A stretch of DNA of 64,000 bases from Bradyrhizobium sp. AZCC 1610 (GCF_036924515.1 NZ_JAZHRR010000001.1:3567001-3631000), one strand, 5' to 3'. Numbered from the stretch's first letter, positions 17,978-26,940 are shown. Translations and numbers: made by a program. The notes: generated from the letters alone by a model not told the origin.

Positions 17978-20356
17978 TCATTTGAACGCCAGCTTCATTC
18001 CGGCAAAGAACGCGCGCGGGGAACCCGCGTAGATCGTACCGGTCGTGCTGAGGCCTTGGAGGCCGCCGGCCGAGACCGAATTGCCGAGATTGTTGGCGGA
18101 GGCAATATAGGTCCGGTCGAACACGTTCCTGACTTCGAAGTAAAGATTCAACGACTTGAAATAGTCGGACATGAGATCCGTCTTGTAGTGAACGTTGAGA
18201 TTGACCAGTTCGTAACCGGGCGCCTTCTGCAAATTGGCGTTGTCCATGTAGAACGAGTCCTTCCACTGCACCTCGACAAACGCCCCGAGGCCGGCAAGCG
18301 GCCCCCACATCTGTTCATAGCCGAGCCGCGCCGTCAGTTCGTGCGGCGAAATGCCGGGAATCTTGTTGCCCGCACGGTTGAAGCTGAAGACCGTCCCGCT
18401 TGCGCCCTGGCTTCTGAGGTCTTCCGCATATTCGGTGTAGTACTGATCGAGATAGGTATAGGCCGCGGTGAATCGCCAGCCGGGATAGAACTTCCAGTCG
18501 GCGGCTAGCTCCACCCCGCGATGCTCGGATCGCGGCGCGTTGAATGTATAAGTGACGCCTTGCTTCGGGGTCGCCTGCGTGACCAACTCGTTCTGAAAGA
18601 ATTCATAGAAACCGGTCGCGCTGAATTTGAGCGCGTTGTTTGGAGTCCAATCGAAGCCAAGGTCATAACCGAGGTTCTTTTGCGTCTGGAGTTGCGTGTT
18701 ATTGCCCGGTGTGCCGTCCGAAAGGACGAAGAGATTCCCTATCTGTGGCGTACCATAGCCGGTGGCAACACGTCCGCGGAACTGCCATTCGCTGTTCGGC
18801 TTGTAGAGTAGCGCGAACTCTGGAGCGGTGTTTTGAAATCGCCGATCGGCGGTTGTCGGGATGATCGTTGGATTCGGAACCGGCGACGTCCCGTAATCGT
18901 AGGCGGAATTGATCCCCTTCAGATGCGTGGTTTCCCACCCGATGCCTGCCACGGCGGTCAACGAGGACGTCAGCATGAGTTCCTCGCGCGCACGAACGCC
19001 GTAATTGGTAGTCTCGCTCCAGGTATTGCTCTGCAGCCTGCCCAGCGTGGCGTTGCCGCCCGGCATGACGAATCTCGAGTCGCTCGACGCGGTGAGCGTA
19101 TTGTAGAAGGCACCGAAATAGGTGGTGGACTCCAAACCGAAAATTTCACCGCGTTTGGTGACGTCGCTCATGTAGTTGTACGACGGAAAGTCGCCGATCG
19201 CGCTGGTAGCTCCGGTCGGCTGACTGATGTTGCGGTCGTCGAACACGAACTGGTTGCGCCAGGTCGTCGTATTATCGAAATCATGCTCCCATCGCCCGCC
19301 GACGATCGTTCGCCTGTCATCGCGGCCAAGTCCCGCCTGAGTAGCGGTGTGGGGTGTCGTTAAGCCATTAAAGCCATTGTTGAACAATGGCACCACCGGG
19401 CAGCCGGGCGCGGCGTTCGTGCCCGTCGTGCAGCCCTGCTGAAACGGATTTTGATAATACTGGCTGAGCGTCTGGCGGAGCGGCAGCCTTGTATCGAGAT
19501 TGTTGTTAATGAACTTGACGGTGAAGCGATCGTCGGGCGTCGCCTGCAACGTGCCGAGAAAATTCACCGTCTGGGTATTGAACCAGCTATTGCCGATAAA
19601 CCCGTCACCACGCGCGTCGCTGGCGAACAGCGAGCCCTCGAAATTGCCGACCTTCTTACCGTAGGCCAGATAATTGTTGAGATAGCCAAAACTGCCGCCA
19701 TCAACGCCGTATTCGGCGCCGTCGATCGTGCCGCCCGGGCGGGTGCGGAAATTGAGCGCGCCGCCGGTCGCGTAATTGCCATAGAGCGCCGACGACGGCC
19801 CCCGGATCACGTCGATCGCGCCATAGGCCTTGGGGTCGATCAGGTCGCTGCGGGAAAGCCCGTCCGGCTGCGTGACCGGGAAACCGTCATCGAAGATCAC
19901 GAGATTGCGGATGCCGAAGCCGTTTCGCGCATTGGAGCCGCGGATCGAGATGCCGATATCGCGCGGCCCGTTGCCCTGCTTCACCGAGATGCCGGGGCTC
20001 TCGCGCAGCACGTCGGCCACGGTAACCGCCGGCCGGTTGTCAAACTGGCTGCGATCGATGGTCGACTCGGTCTGGCCGGTTGGCGCCTGGTAAAGCAGCG
20101 CCCGCGCCACGCGCGGGGTGATGCCCGCGGTTAGCGACGCCGCAGGCGTTGGGTTGGCCGAAGGCGGCCTCGCCTGGGTCCGGGCGGATGAGCGAACGGC
20201 CGGCTTGCGGGCCGCAGGTCTGGCGGTCGTTGCGCGCGGCGCGTCGACGGTCACTGCCGGCAGCGCCGTCTGGGCCTCGGCGATCGACGGCGTGAGGGAT
20301 AACGCACTGCCAAGCACAAGCAGGCTCGCGCTACCCAAGGCACGATGGGAGTACAT
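17978..20356 (-). CDS. TonB-dependent outer-membrane receptor, probably for copper
   Basis: A 792-residue receptor: signal peptide, an Ala/Pro-rich stretch (about 40-75), plug domain (VTVADVLRESPGISVKQG to IDVIRGPSSALYG, about 110-195) and a 22-strand barrel ending in a terminal aromatic (MKLAFK). It imports a ligand across the outer membrane using TonB energy. Its operon partners (DUF2946, TlpA-like, PCuAC) argue for copper or a copper chelate, similar in kind to the PcuB receptor of Bradyrhizobium pcu operons. Siderophore uptake cannot be excluded from the sequence alone. Confidence 0.85.
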   Translation of the reverse strand: MYSHRALGSASLLVLGSALSLTPSIAEAQTALPAVTVDAPRATTARPAARKPAVRSSARTQARPPSANPTPAASLTAGITPRVARALLYQAPTGQTESTIDRSQFDNRPAVTVADVLRESPGISVKQGNGPRDIGISIRGSNARNGFGIRNLVIFDDGFPVTQPDGLSRSDLIDPKAYGAIDVIRGPSSALYGNYATGGALNFRTRPGGTIDGAEYGVDGGSFGYLNNYLAYGKKVGNFEGSLFASDARGDGFIGNSWFNTQTVNFLGTLQATPDDRFTVKFINNNLDTRLPLRQTLSQYYQNPFQQGCTTGTNAAPGCPVVPLFNNGFNGLTTPHTATQAGLGRDDRRTIVGGRWEHDFDNTTTWRNQFVFDDRNISQPTGATSAIGDFPSYNYMSDVTKRGEIFGLESTTYFGAFYNTLTASSDSRFVMPGGNATLGRLQSNTWSETTNYGVRAREELMLTSSLTAVAGIGWETTHLKGINSAYDYGTSPVPNPTIIPTTADRRFQNTAPEFALLYKPNSEWQFRGRVATGYGTPQIGNLFVLSDGTPGNNTQLQTQKNLGYDLGFDWTPNNALKFSATGFYEFFQNELVTQATPKQGVTYTFNAPRSEHRGVELAADWKFYPGWRFTAAYTYLDQYYTEYAEDLRSQGASGTVFSFNRAGNKIPGISPHELTARLGYEQMWGPLAGLGAFVEVQWKDSFYMDNANLQKAPGYELVNLNVHYKTDLMSDYFKSLNLYFEVRNVFDRTYIASANNLGNSVSAGGLQGLSTTGTIYAGSPRAFFAGMKLAFK

Positions 20357-20449
20357 AAGACATTCCTGACGCCAGCTCTTTGGCCGGCATGATTGACTGC
20401 ACCAACCGCCACGGCTGGCGCCGCACCGATCGTTCGGGTGTTTAAGTCG

Positions 20450-20821
20450 TCAGGAAATGAAGGGAGGCGCGCGCGCCTGCGCGTGCGAACCGGCACGAGC
20501 GTTCGTCAGCCGGAAGGCAAAATCGAACCAGGCCACCTGCTCGGCAACCCGCTCGACGGCGATCGCCGCGGTCTGCGGCACATCGACCGGCGCGCCGGTC
20601 TGCAGCACGCTGCAAACCGAACAGCATCCGTCATGAGCGCGGTGGTTGGCCTGATCGGTCTGCCCTGCACCGGGCGCACCATTGCCGTGGCAGATGACGG
20701 CGCTCGCGAGCGGATCGGAGGCCGCGATGCTCGCCGCCCAGCATGCGCCGATGGGTGCAAAAATCTGCACCACCAGGGCAATCAGGACGATTGGCAGAAA
20801 ATTCTTCAGCCGCCGGCGCAT
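20450..20821 (-). CDS. DUF2946 family protein
   Basis: A 123-residue protein with an N-terminal signal or anchor (MRRRLKNFLPIVLIALVVQIFAPIGACWA) and the DUF2946 core: a CHG motif (VICHGNG), then HDGCCSVCSV, a cluster of Cys and His likely to bind metal. It is the first gene of the operon leading into the TonB receptor, with a 93-base gap. DUF2946 genes often lie next to copper-type TonB receptors. The mature protein should face the periplasm. Confidence 0.78.
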   Translation of the reverse strand: MRRRLKNFLPIVLIALVVQIFAPIGACWAASIAASDPLASAVICHGNGAPGAGQTDQANHRAHDGCCSVCSVLQTGAPVDVPQTAAIAVERVAEQVAWFDFAFRLTNARAGSHAQARAPPFIS

Positions 20822-20913
20822 CGCAATCCCATCCGCTTCAGACCTTAATCACCATGAGAGTCTGAAGTCGAGATCAGGTTCCCGGAACTATGTTGCAGCT
20901 TCAAGGAGTAAAC

Positions 20914-20991
20914 TTGTCGAAAAGCGATGCATTTTGCGCCGCGGGCAAGGCGCCCTACCCCGATACCAAGCCTCGGGCGAATTGCAGCTAA
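20914..20991 (+). CDS. possible 25-residue ORF with TTG start
   Basis: AAGGAG seven bases before a TTG, then 24 further codons including SKSDAFCAAGKAPYPD and a TAA. Only the ribosome-binding site supports it. No family recognised. Most likely chance, but it lies in front of the orphan terminator. Confidence 0.2.
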   Translation: MSKSDAFCAAGKAPYPDTKPRANCS

Positions 20992-21233
20992 ATCCACAAC
21001 CATCAGTAGCAAATTCGCAATCATTTCGCAGAGTGCTGGAATTTTGAACAAACGTTGCCGAAAATGGTGACAAGACGAAAAAGATGGTCTACCAATTCGG
21101 GCTCAGGCTGGCCGAGAGGCTCAAGCTTGGTGGTCCAAGTCTCGGGAGGAGCCCTGACGCGCACAAGCAGCGTCGCCTCGACAATCAAGAGCAAATCTAA
21201 ATTTTCGGGGAAATTAAGGGTCGACACAATTTT

Positions 21234-21264
21234 GAGCAGGGCTTGGCGCCCTGCTCTTTTTTTT
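21234..21264 (+). terminator. strong orphan rho-independent terminator
   Basis: GAGCAGGGC, loop TTGGC, GCCCTGCTC, then a run of nine T. No recognised plus-strand gene precedes it, which raises the possibility of a small RNA ending here. Confidence 0.85.
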
Positions 21265-21317
21265 CGAAAACATCTTTTTTTCGAGAACATCTTTTTTCGA
21301 GACGATCGCAAGCGACA

Positions 21318-21823
21318 ATGACGGCATCGTCAAATCCGATCGAGCGAAGTTTTGAATTGGCCGCCGCGGGTTGCGAGGATCTGACGCCGCAGGTCTATCG
21401 CCGCCTGTTCGACGCGCATCCCGAAGCGCGGACGATGTTCGGCACCGAGGGCAGCGAACTCGTCAAGGGTTCGATGCTGGCTTTGACGATCGACGCCATT
21501 CTGGATTTTGCCGGAGAACGCACCGGCCATTTCCGCCTGATCACATCAGAGGTTTCCTCGCACGACGCCCGCGCGCGATCAGCAAAAGTGGAAGCCGGTT
21601 TTGCGTCCGATCGCGCGCTATTCTTTTGAATCGGCGCATGATCTTGTCACCAAACCGCGCACACTTTGGCGGATCATGCGCTGGCACGCCGCGCGAATTG
21701 TTCGTCGCGTTCTTCGGCATCATCGCGCAGACGCTGCGCGATGTCATCGGGGCGGACTGGTCCGACGAAATCGACGCGGCGTGGCGAAAATTGCTCGACG
21801 AGATCGAGGCGTCGTTGCAGCGC
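21318..21823 (+). pseudogene. bacterial globin gene broken by a palindromic element
   Basis: The N-terminal 84 codons read as a globin helix bundle (FELAAAGCEDLTPQVYRRLFDAHPEARTMFG, then the distal and proximal regions up to LITSEVSSHDA). A 113-base palindromic insert at 21570-21682 follows and introduces a TGA at 21627. After it the globin resumes in a different frame with GTPRELFVAFFGIIAQTLRD and DAAWRKLLDEIEASLQR. The insert joins HDA to GTPRELF without loss of globin residues. Downstream there is no stop before the next gene. The intact protein would have been about 135 residues and haem-binding. Confidence 0.75.
21570..21682. repeat. bipartite palindromic intergenic element inserted in the globin gene
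   Basis: Two inverted halves: AAAAGTGGAAGCCGGTTTT at 21584-21602 and the diverged complement CCAAACCGCGCACACTTTGG at 21650-21669, flanked by GATC/CGCGC and GGATCATGCGC. The core ACCGG-N3-CCACTT is shared with the elements at 33036 and 34541. Confidence 0.7.
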
Positions 21824-22006
21824 AGTGTGAAAATTACCAGCCCTGACCACGGGTCAATTAGCCACAAAACTCCCCAGACGTCATTGTTGCGGGCCGTCGG
21901 TTCAACCGGTGGCGCAAATGCGCCGAGTGTGAAACACTGCCTCGATCCGCGGTGCGTGCAATCGACGCCGTCGGTAAAAAAACAACGACAAACGAGGGAG
22001 CGAGCG

Positions 22007-23026
22007 ATGTCAGGGACTGAGAAATCCTCAACGACAAGGCGTAATCTTCTTCAGACAGGGGCGGCTGCCGGCGCGGCAACCGCCCTGCTCGGCGGGTTGG
22101 GCATCAACCCGGCTTTGGCGGCAGCCGCACGTTCGGAGAAACCGCTGAAGGCGGCGTTCTCCAATGCGGGCCTGCAGGCGACCTGGTGCGCCCAGGGCAA
22201 GCAGGCGGCGGAATGGTGGGGCAAGCTGTTCAACGTCGAAGTCACCTGGTTCGACGGCCAGCTAGACGCGGTCAAGCAGCGCGCCGCGATCGACAACATG
22301 GCGTCGCAAAAATGGGATTTCGTCGCCATCCAGGCGTTCGGCATCGGCACGCTGACCCAGCCCGTGCAGAAGATGATCGATGCCGGCATTCCCGTGATCG
22401 ACATGGACACGCTGATCGCCCCGCTCGACCAGATCAAGGTTCATTCGTTCCTGGCGCCCGACAATGAATTCATGGGCGCTTCGGTGACGCAGGCGCTTTG
22501 CAACGCCATGGGCGGCAAGGGCAAGATCATCATGACCCAGGGCGCGCTCGGCCATACCGGCGCCCAGGGCCGCGCCAAGGGTTTCAACACGGTCGTCAAG
22601 CAATTCCCGAACATCGAGGTGCTCGACACCCAGCCGGCGGATTGGGACGTCTCGAAGACGGCGCGGCTGTGGGAGACCTATTTGACAAAGCACCCGCAAA
22701 TCGATGCGGCGTTCTTCCACAATGACGACATGGCGCTGGCCGCCTACAACATCATGAAGGCGCGCAACCGCAGCAACATCCTGATCGGCGGCGTCGACGC
22801 CATGCCGCCGGCGATCCAGGCGGTGAGCGAAGGCCGCATGTTCGCGACCGTCCGCAACCCCTCCTGCCGCATCCATGGCGGCGCCATCATCGCCGGCGTT
22901 GCCGCGGTGACCGCGGGTGAGAAGAGCGGACAGGGTATTCCGAAGCATGTGATCACGGACGGCCCGGTGGTGACGAAGGCCAACGCGGCCGGCATGCAAT
23001 GGATGGAGGATCACTTCCTGATCTGA
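22007..23026 (+). CDS. ribose-type ABC transporter substrate-binding protein, Tat-exported
   Basis: A 339-residue periplasmic binding protein of the Peripla_BP_4 (RbsB-like) class. A twin-arginine signal (TTRRNLLQTG, then AAAGAATALLGG, cleavage near ALA) directs export. The two-lobe fold is seen from LKAAFSNAGLQATWC to the C-terminal GMQWMEDHFLI. AGGGAG precedes the start. The open frame continues upstream into globin remnants, so the ATG at 22007 was chosen for its signal. First gene of a three-gene transporter that converges on methylthioribose kinase; the ligand may be methylthioribose (inference). Confidence 0.88.
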   Translation: MSGTEKSSTTRRNLLQTGAAAGAATALLGGLGINPALAAAARSEKPLKAAFSNAGLQATWCAQGKQAAEWWGKLFNVEVTWFDGQLDAVKQRAAIDNMASQKWDFVAIQAFGIGTLTQPVQKMIDAGIPVIDMDTLIAPLDQIKVHSFLAPDNEFMGASVTQALCNAMGGKGKIIMTQGALGHTGAQGRAKGFNTVVKQFPNIEVLDTQPADWDVSKTARLWETYLTKHPQIDAAFFHNDDMALAAYNIMKARNRSNILIGGVDAMPPAIQAVSEGRMFATVRNPSCRIHGGAIIAGVAAVTAGEKSGQGIPKHVITDGPVVTKANAAGMQWMEDHFLI

Positions 23027-23032
23027 TCCAGC

Positions 23033-24535
23033 ATGCCCAGGGGACAACAGCCCATCCTCGAACTGCACGACATCACGAAGGCGTTCGGCGGTGTCGAGGC
23101 GCTTCGTGGGGTCGACTTTGCGCTGACCGCCGGCGAGATCCATGGTCTCGTCGGCGAGAACGGTGCGGGGAAAAGCACGCTGATGAAGATCATCGCCGGC
23201 GTGCATGCGGATTTTTCAGGCCGGTTGGTGCTGGACGGCCGGGAGACCCGCTTTCGATCGGTGCGCGACGCGCATGCGGCGGGGATCGCGATGGTTCATC
23301 AGGAACTCAGCGTGGCGCCGGACCTGACGGTGGCCGAGAACGTGTTTCTGGGCAGCCAGCCGACGAACCGCCTTGGGCTGGTGCAATGGCGGCGCATGGC
23401 GCGCGAGGCCGGCGAGCAATTGAAGCGGTTCGGCATCGACGTCGATCCGATGTCGCGGCTCGGCGACCTCCCTATCGGGCTGCAGCAACTGATCGAGATC
23501 GCCCGCGTGCTGTCCTCGGGCGCCCGCATCATCATCCTCGATGAGCCGACCTCGGCGCTGTCGCCGCCCGAAGTAGAGCGCCTGTTCGCGACGCTGAAGC
23601 GGTTGCGGGACGAAGGCACCAGCATCGTCTTCATTTCGCATTTCATCGAGGACATCCTGCGCGTCTCCGACACCGTGACCGTGTTTCGCAACGGCAGGAA
23701 AGTCGCGGAGACCGCCGCGTCGGAGACCAGCAAGCCGGCCCTGATCGAGGCGATGATCGGCAAGGGCCGCGAGGCGCTGGAAGAGACCTACATCCACGAC
23801 ATCATGCTGCCGCCGCCGACCGATCAGCCAGTGGTGCTGAACGCAAACGGGCTGACGCTGGCCGGCCGCCTGCGCGAGGTTTCGTTCGAGGCCCGCGCCG
23901 GCGAGGTGCTCGGCATCTACGGCTTCATGGGATGCGGGCAGCTCGAGCTGGCGCGGATCCTGTTCGGCAAAATAAAGCCCGACCTCGGCACGCTCGCGGT
24001 CGCAGGCAAGCAAAAGGCCTTTCGCAGCACGGCGGATGCCAGGCGTTCCGGGATAGCCTTCGTTCCCGAGAGCCGCCGCGACATGCTGTTCCTGCAGGAG
24101 CCGGTCTACAAGAACGTCTCGATCAGCATCCTCGATCGCATCTCGTCATTGCTGCTCAAGCCGTCTCGCGAGCGAGCGATCGCCAATCGGCAGGTCGAGC
24201 AGTTGCGGATCCGGCCCGCGGCCGTCGATCTCGATCTCGGCATGCTGTCGGGCGGCAATCAGCAGAAGGTGGCGCTGGCGAAATGGCTCAGCTATCCGCC
24301 GCGGCTGTTGGTGCTCTGCGAGCCGACCCGCGGCATGGATGTCGGCGCCAAGAACGACGTCATCCACATCGTCAGAGATCTGCGCGCCAAGGGGCTCGCC
24401 ATCATCGTGCTCTCCACCGAGCCGGAGACGGTGCTGTCGCTCGCCGACCGCGTCATCGTGCTCAAGCGTGGCGTGGTGGTGCGGGAGTTTGCCAACGAAC
24501 AGATCAGCAAGGACCGCCTCCTGGAAGCGGCGTGA
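23033..24535 (+). CDS. sugar ABC transporter ATPase with two nucleotide-binding domains
   Basis: A 500-residue RbsA/MglA-type ATPase. The first domain has Walker A GENGAGKST (about 40-48) and Walker B IIILDEP. The second domain, as usual in this class, has a degenerate Walker A (GFMGCGQLELAR) and the signature LSGGNQQK. Its Walker B reads LLVLCEPTRGMDVGAK, with Cys in place of the usual Asp, which should weaken Mg binding there. Six bases separate it from the binding-protein gene and ten from the permease gene, so all three are cotranscribed. Confidence 0.9.
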   Translation: MPRGQQPILELHDITKAFGGVEALRGVDFALTAGEIHGLVGENGAGKSTLMKIIAGVHADFSGRLVLDGRETRFRSVRDAHAAGIAMVHQELSVAPDLTVAENVFLGSQPTNRLGLVQWRRMAREAGEQLKRFGIDVDPMSRLGDLPIGLQQLIEIARVLSSGARIIILDEPTSALSPPEVERLFATLKRLRDEGTSIVFISHFIEDILRVSDTVTVFRNGRKVAETAASETSKPALIEAMIGKGREALEETYIHDIMLPPPTDQPVVLNANGLTLAGRLREVSFEARAGEVLGIYGFMGCGQLELARILFGKIKPDLGTLAVAGKQKAFRSTADARRSGIAFVPESRRDMLFLQEPVYKNVSISILDRISSLLLKPSRERAIANRQVEQLRIRPAAVDLDLGMLSGGNQQKVALAKWLSYPPRLLVLCEPTRGMDVGAKNDVIHIVRDLRAKGLAIIVLSTEPETVLSLADRVIVLKRGVVVREFANEQISKDRLLEAA

Positions 24536-24545
24536 GGAGACCGAC

Positions 24546-25580
24546 ATGACTTCAGGTGAAAGCGTGACAGTCGCCGCGGATCGGAAACGGCCTCGCGGGC
24601 TCGCCGTGATGTTGCGCTCCCAGATGCGCAACATCGCGCCGTTCCTGACGCTGATCTGCCTGTTCAGCTTCTTCGCGGCAGCAAGCCCCTCGTTTGCGAC
24701 GCTCGACAATCTCGGCAACATCCTGACGCAAATTTCGGTCACCGGCATCATCGCCGTCGGCCTCACCTTCGTGATCCTGTGCGCCGAGATCGATCTTTCG
24801 ATCGCCGCCATCGCCAACGTCACCGGCATTGCGGTCGCCTATTTCACGCTGCAGGAATCCTACGTCAACATCGCCAACGTCTCGATGCCCGGATGGGCCG
24901 CAATCCTGCTGGCGCTGGCGCTTTGCGCGCTGCTCGGCCTCGTCAACGCCTTTGGGCTGACGGTCATCGGCATCCCCTCCTTCATCATGACGCTGGCGAT
25001 GATGCAGATCGCGGCCGGCATCTCGGCGCTGTTGGTGCGCGGGCAGATCGCCTACAAGGTGCCCCCGCTGGTCACGACCTTGGGATCGACATCGATCGGC
25101 GGCATTCCCTGGATCGTGATCGTGGCCGCCCTGATGCTGCTCGGCGGCCATCTGGTGCTGACCTACACCCGCTTCGGCCGCTACGTCTACATGGTCGGCG
25201 GAAACCGCGAGGCGGCGGAATATTCCGGGCTCAACGTCAAGCTGATCCTCGGCAGTGTCATGGTGATCTCGGCGGTGTGCGCCGGCATCGGCGGCATGCT
25301 CGGCGTGGCGCATTTCGGCAGCGCGCAGCAGAACGAGTTCGACAGCTACCTGCTGGATTCCATCGCCGCGGTGGTGGTCGGCGGCACCAGCCTGTTCGGC
25401 GGCCGCGGCGGCATCGGCAACACCATTGTCGGCCTGTTCGTGCTCGGCGTCCTCAACAACGGGCTCGATCACGTCAACATCGACAGTTTTTTGAAGATAT
25501 TGATCCGCGGCCTGATCCTGCTGGCGGCGCTCATCATCAATGTCTATGCGCAGAGGTTGCGGGAACGGGCGGTGGAATAG
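24546..25580 (+). CDS. ribose-type ABC transporter permease
   Basis: A 344-residue BPD_transp_2 permease (RbsC-like) with eight to ten hydrophobic helices. The conserved AIDLS-type loop appears as CAEIDLSIAAIANVTG, and the coupling region as YMVGGNREAAEYSGLNV. The start at 24546 has GAGGAG nearby; the longer frame overlaps the ATPase gene and was dropped. The gene converges with mtnK 12 bases away. The substrate is probably a pentose-like sugar; methylthioribose is the attractive guess. Confidence 0.88.
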   Translation: MTSGESVTVAADRKRPRGLAVMLRSQMRNIAPFLTLICLFSFFAAASPSFATLDNLGNILTQISVTGIIAVGLTFVILCAEIDLSIAAIANVTGIAVAYFTLQESYVNIANVSMPGWAAILLALALCALLGLVNAFGLTVIGIPSFIMTLAMMQIAAGISALLVRGQIAYKVPPLVTTLGSTSIGGIPWIVIVAALMLLGGHLVLTYTRFGRYVYMVGGNREAAEYSGLNVKLILGSVMVISAVCAGIGGMLGVAHFGSAQQNEFDSYLLDSIAAVVVGGTSLFGGRGGIGNTIVGLFVLGVLNNGLDHVNIDSFLKILIRGLILLAALIINVYAQRLRERAVE

Positions 25581-25585
25581 ACCTG

Positions 25586-25601
25586 GCCGGCTCTAACCGG
25601 C
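25586..25601. terminator. short hairpin between convergent transporter and mtnK genes
   Basis: GCCGG, loop CTCTAA, CCGGC. Only five pairs and no T-run; it overlaps the mtnK stop. Weak candidate for a shared terminator. Confidence 0.25.
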
Positions 25602-26903
25602 GAAATCCGGCTGCCAGTCGCGGACTTCCCGCGCCGCTTTCGTCACAGCGCTGATCGTGGGAAACGACACCGTCTCCACCATCATCGCGCGCGCGAGCCG
25701 CAGGCTCCGCGCCTCGCAGAGCGCCCTCCGTTTGGGGTCTTCGATCAATTCGAAATCGGCATTGTGCGCCAGCCCGAGAATGCGACGGATGATTTTTGCA
25801 GCCGAAAATCCTACGGTGTCTCCGAACAAGCGCGCCATATAGGCCTGTCGCTCGACCTCCAGACGCGCCGCACCGGCCGCGCCGGGAAACAGCGTCTGGG
25901 GGTAGGCGTCGCCGTGAGCTTCCGTGCGCCAGAGCTCGAGGAATTCGCGGGCGAACTCCGTCCAGACGTTTTCGATCGCTTCCAGCACCCAGACCTCGAA
26001 CAGCCGCCGCTCGCCCGGCGAACGCTCATGACCGGCGGAGGCCAGATAGCTCATCAGGAGATTGCCGATGACCGCGCCGAGATCGAACCCCATCGGTCCG
26101 TAGAACGCGAATTCGGGATCGATCACGACGGTCGAGCCTTCCGTCACCATGATCGATCCGGTGTGGAGGTCGCCGTGGATCAGCGCTTCCGGTGCGTTCA
26201 GGAATTTCAGTTTCAGCCGCGAGATCGCGACGTGGAGGTCGAGGTCTTCCCGGAAAGCGGCCGCGGTCGCATCGAGCCAGGGCTGCGTCCAGCGGTTCTG
26301 CTCGGCCACGCGGTAGGGATCGGTGAAGATCAGGTCTTCAGTGATCTTGCAGAGCGCGTGGTTACCGGCAAACGCCGCAAGCCCTTCCTTCTTCCGGGCA
26401 GCAGAAATCGCGAGGTCGGAAGAGAAAAACAGCGTGCGCGCCAGAAAGGTCGCGATATCCCCGACAAAGCGCGGATAGAGCATGCCGGCAACCAGCCCCT
26501 TGCGCATGATGATGTGCGGCTCGAGCAGCTCCATGACGACAAGCGCAAGCGCCTCATTGTTGTGCAGCACCGCCGGCACCAGCCCTGGCGCCAGCCGCGC
26601 CTGATGCGTCAGCGCCAGATACTCATAATGCGAGCGCGACAGCGGCAGCGGCCAGCTTTCGCCGACGAGGCGCACGTAAGGCAGCGCCTGCTTGACGGCG
26701 ATGCCGCCCGCGGTCCCCTTGACGATGAACACGAGATTGAGGTTGCCGTCGCCGACCTCGCTGATCGACCAAGAGGCCTGGGTGCCGCCAAGCCGGGCTG
26801 CGACCGCAGCAAGCCCTGCGAGATAGTCCCGCAGGTCGGCCTCATGAAGAATTCGATACTCGTCCTGCCGGGGATTAGCCAATGATTGCTGCTGTGAACT
26901 CAT
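25593..26903 (-). CDS. mtnK: S-methyl-5-thioribose kinase
   Basis: A 436-residue kinase of the APH-like fold that phosphorylates methylthioribose to its 1-phosphate in the methionine salvage pathway. Visible motifs: GDGNLNLVFIV (about 51-61), catalytic HGDLHTGSIM (about 239-248) and VVIDPEFAFYGPMGFD (about 254-269). All match MtnK. The partner isomerase mtnA is not in this window. The gene converges with a ribose-type ABC transporter, which could supply its substrate. Confidence 0.93.
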   Translation of the reverse strand: MSSQQQSLANPRQDEYRILHEADLRDYLAGLAAVAARLGGTQASWSISEVGDGNLNLVFIVKGTAGGIAVKQALPYVRLVGESWPLPLSRSHYEYLALTHQARLAPGLVPAVLHNNEALALVVMELLEPHIIMRKGLVAGMLYPRFVGDIATFLARTLFFSSDLAISAARKKEGLAAFAGNHALCKITEDLIFTDPYRVAEQNRWTQPWLDATAAAFREDLDLHVAISRLKLKFLNAPEALIHGDLHTGSIMVTEGSTVVIDPEFAFYGPMGFDLGAVIGNLLMSYLASAGHERSPGERRLFEVWVLEAIENVWTEFAREFLELWRTEAHGDAYPQTLFPGAAGAARLEVERQAYMARLFGDTVGFSAAKIIRRILGLAHNADFELIEDPKRRALCEARSLRLARAMMVETVSFPTISAVTKAAREVRDWQPDFAG

Positions 26904-26940
26904 CGCAGTCTGCCCCCCAAGCCGGTGCGGGAGATCCCAC

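Larger units (their letters stand above)
20822..21317. other. intergenic region with a terminator but no clear gene
   Basis: About 500 bases of lower GC between the copper operon (minus) and the broken globin gene (plus). It contains a possible 25-codon ORF (20914-20991) and a strong plus-strand terminator (21234-21264) with no convincing gene in front of it. Confidence 0.5.

Noticed and set aside
17949..18308. 120-residue upstream extension of the BNR protein
   Set aside because: It overlaps the TonB receptor gene and has no signal; the start at 17948 has a clean signal peptide.
21021..21311. 96-codon minus-strand frame
   Set aside because: Crosses the strong terminator and begins with a Lys/Arg-rich artefact of the A/T run; no family likeness.
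21371..22006. Upstream extension of the ABC binding protein to 551 residues
   Set aside because: The extra part is the broken globin tail in the same frame by chance; the Tat signal starts at 22007.
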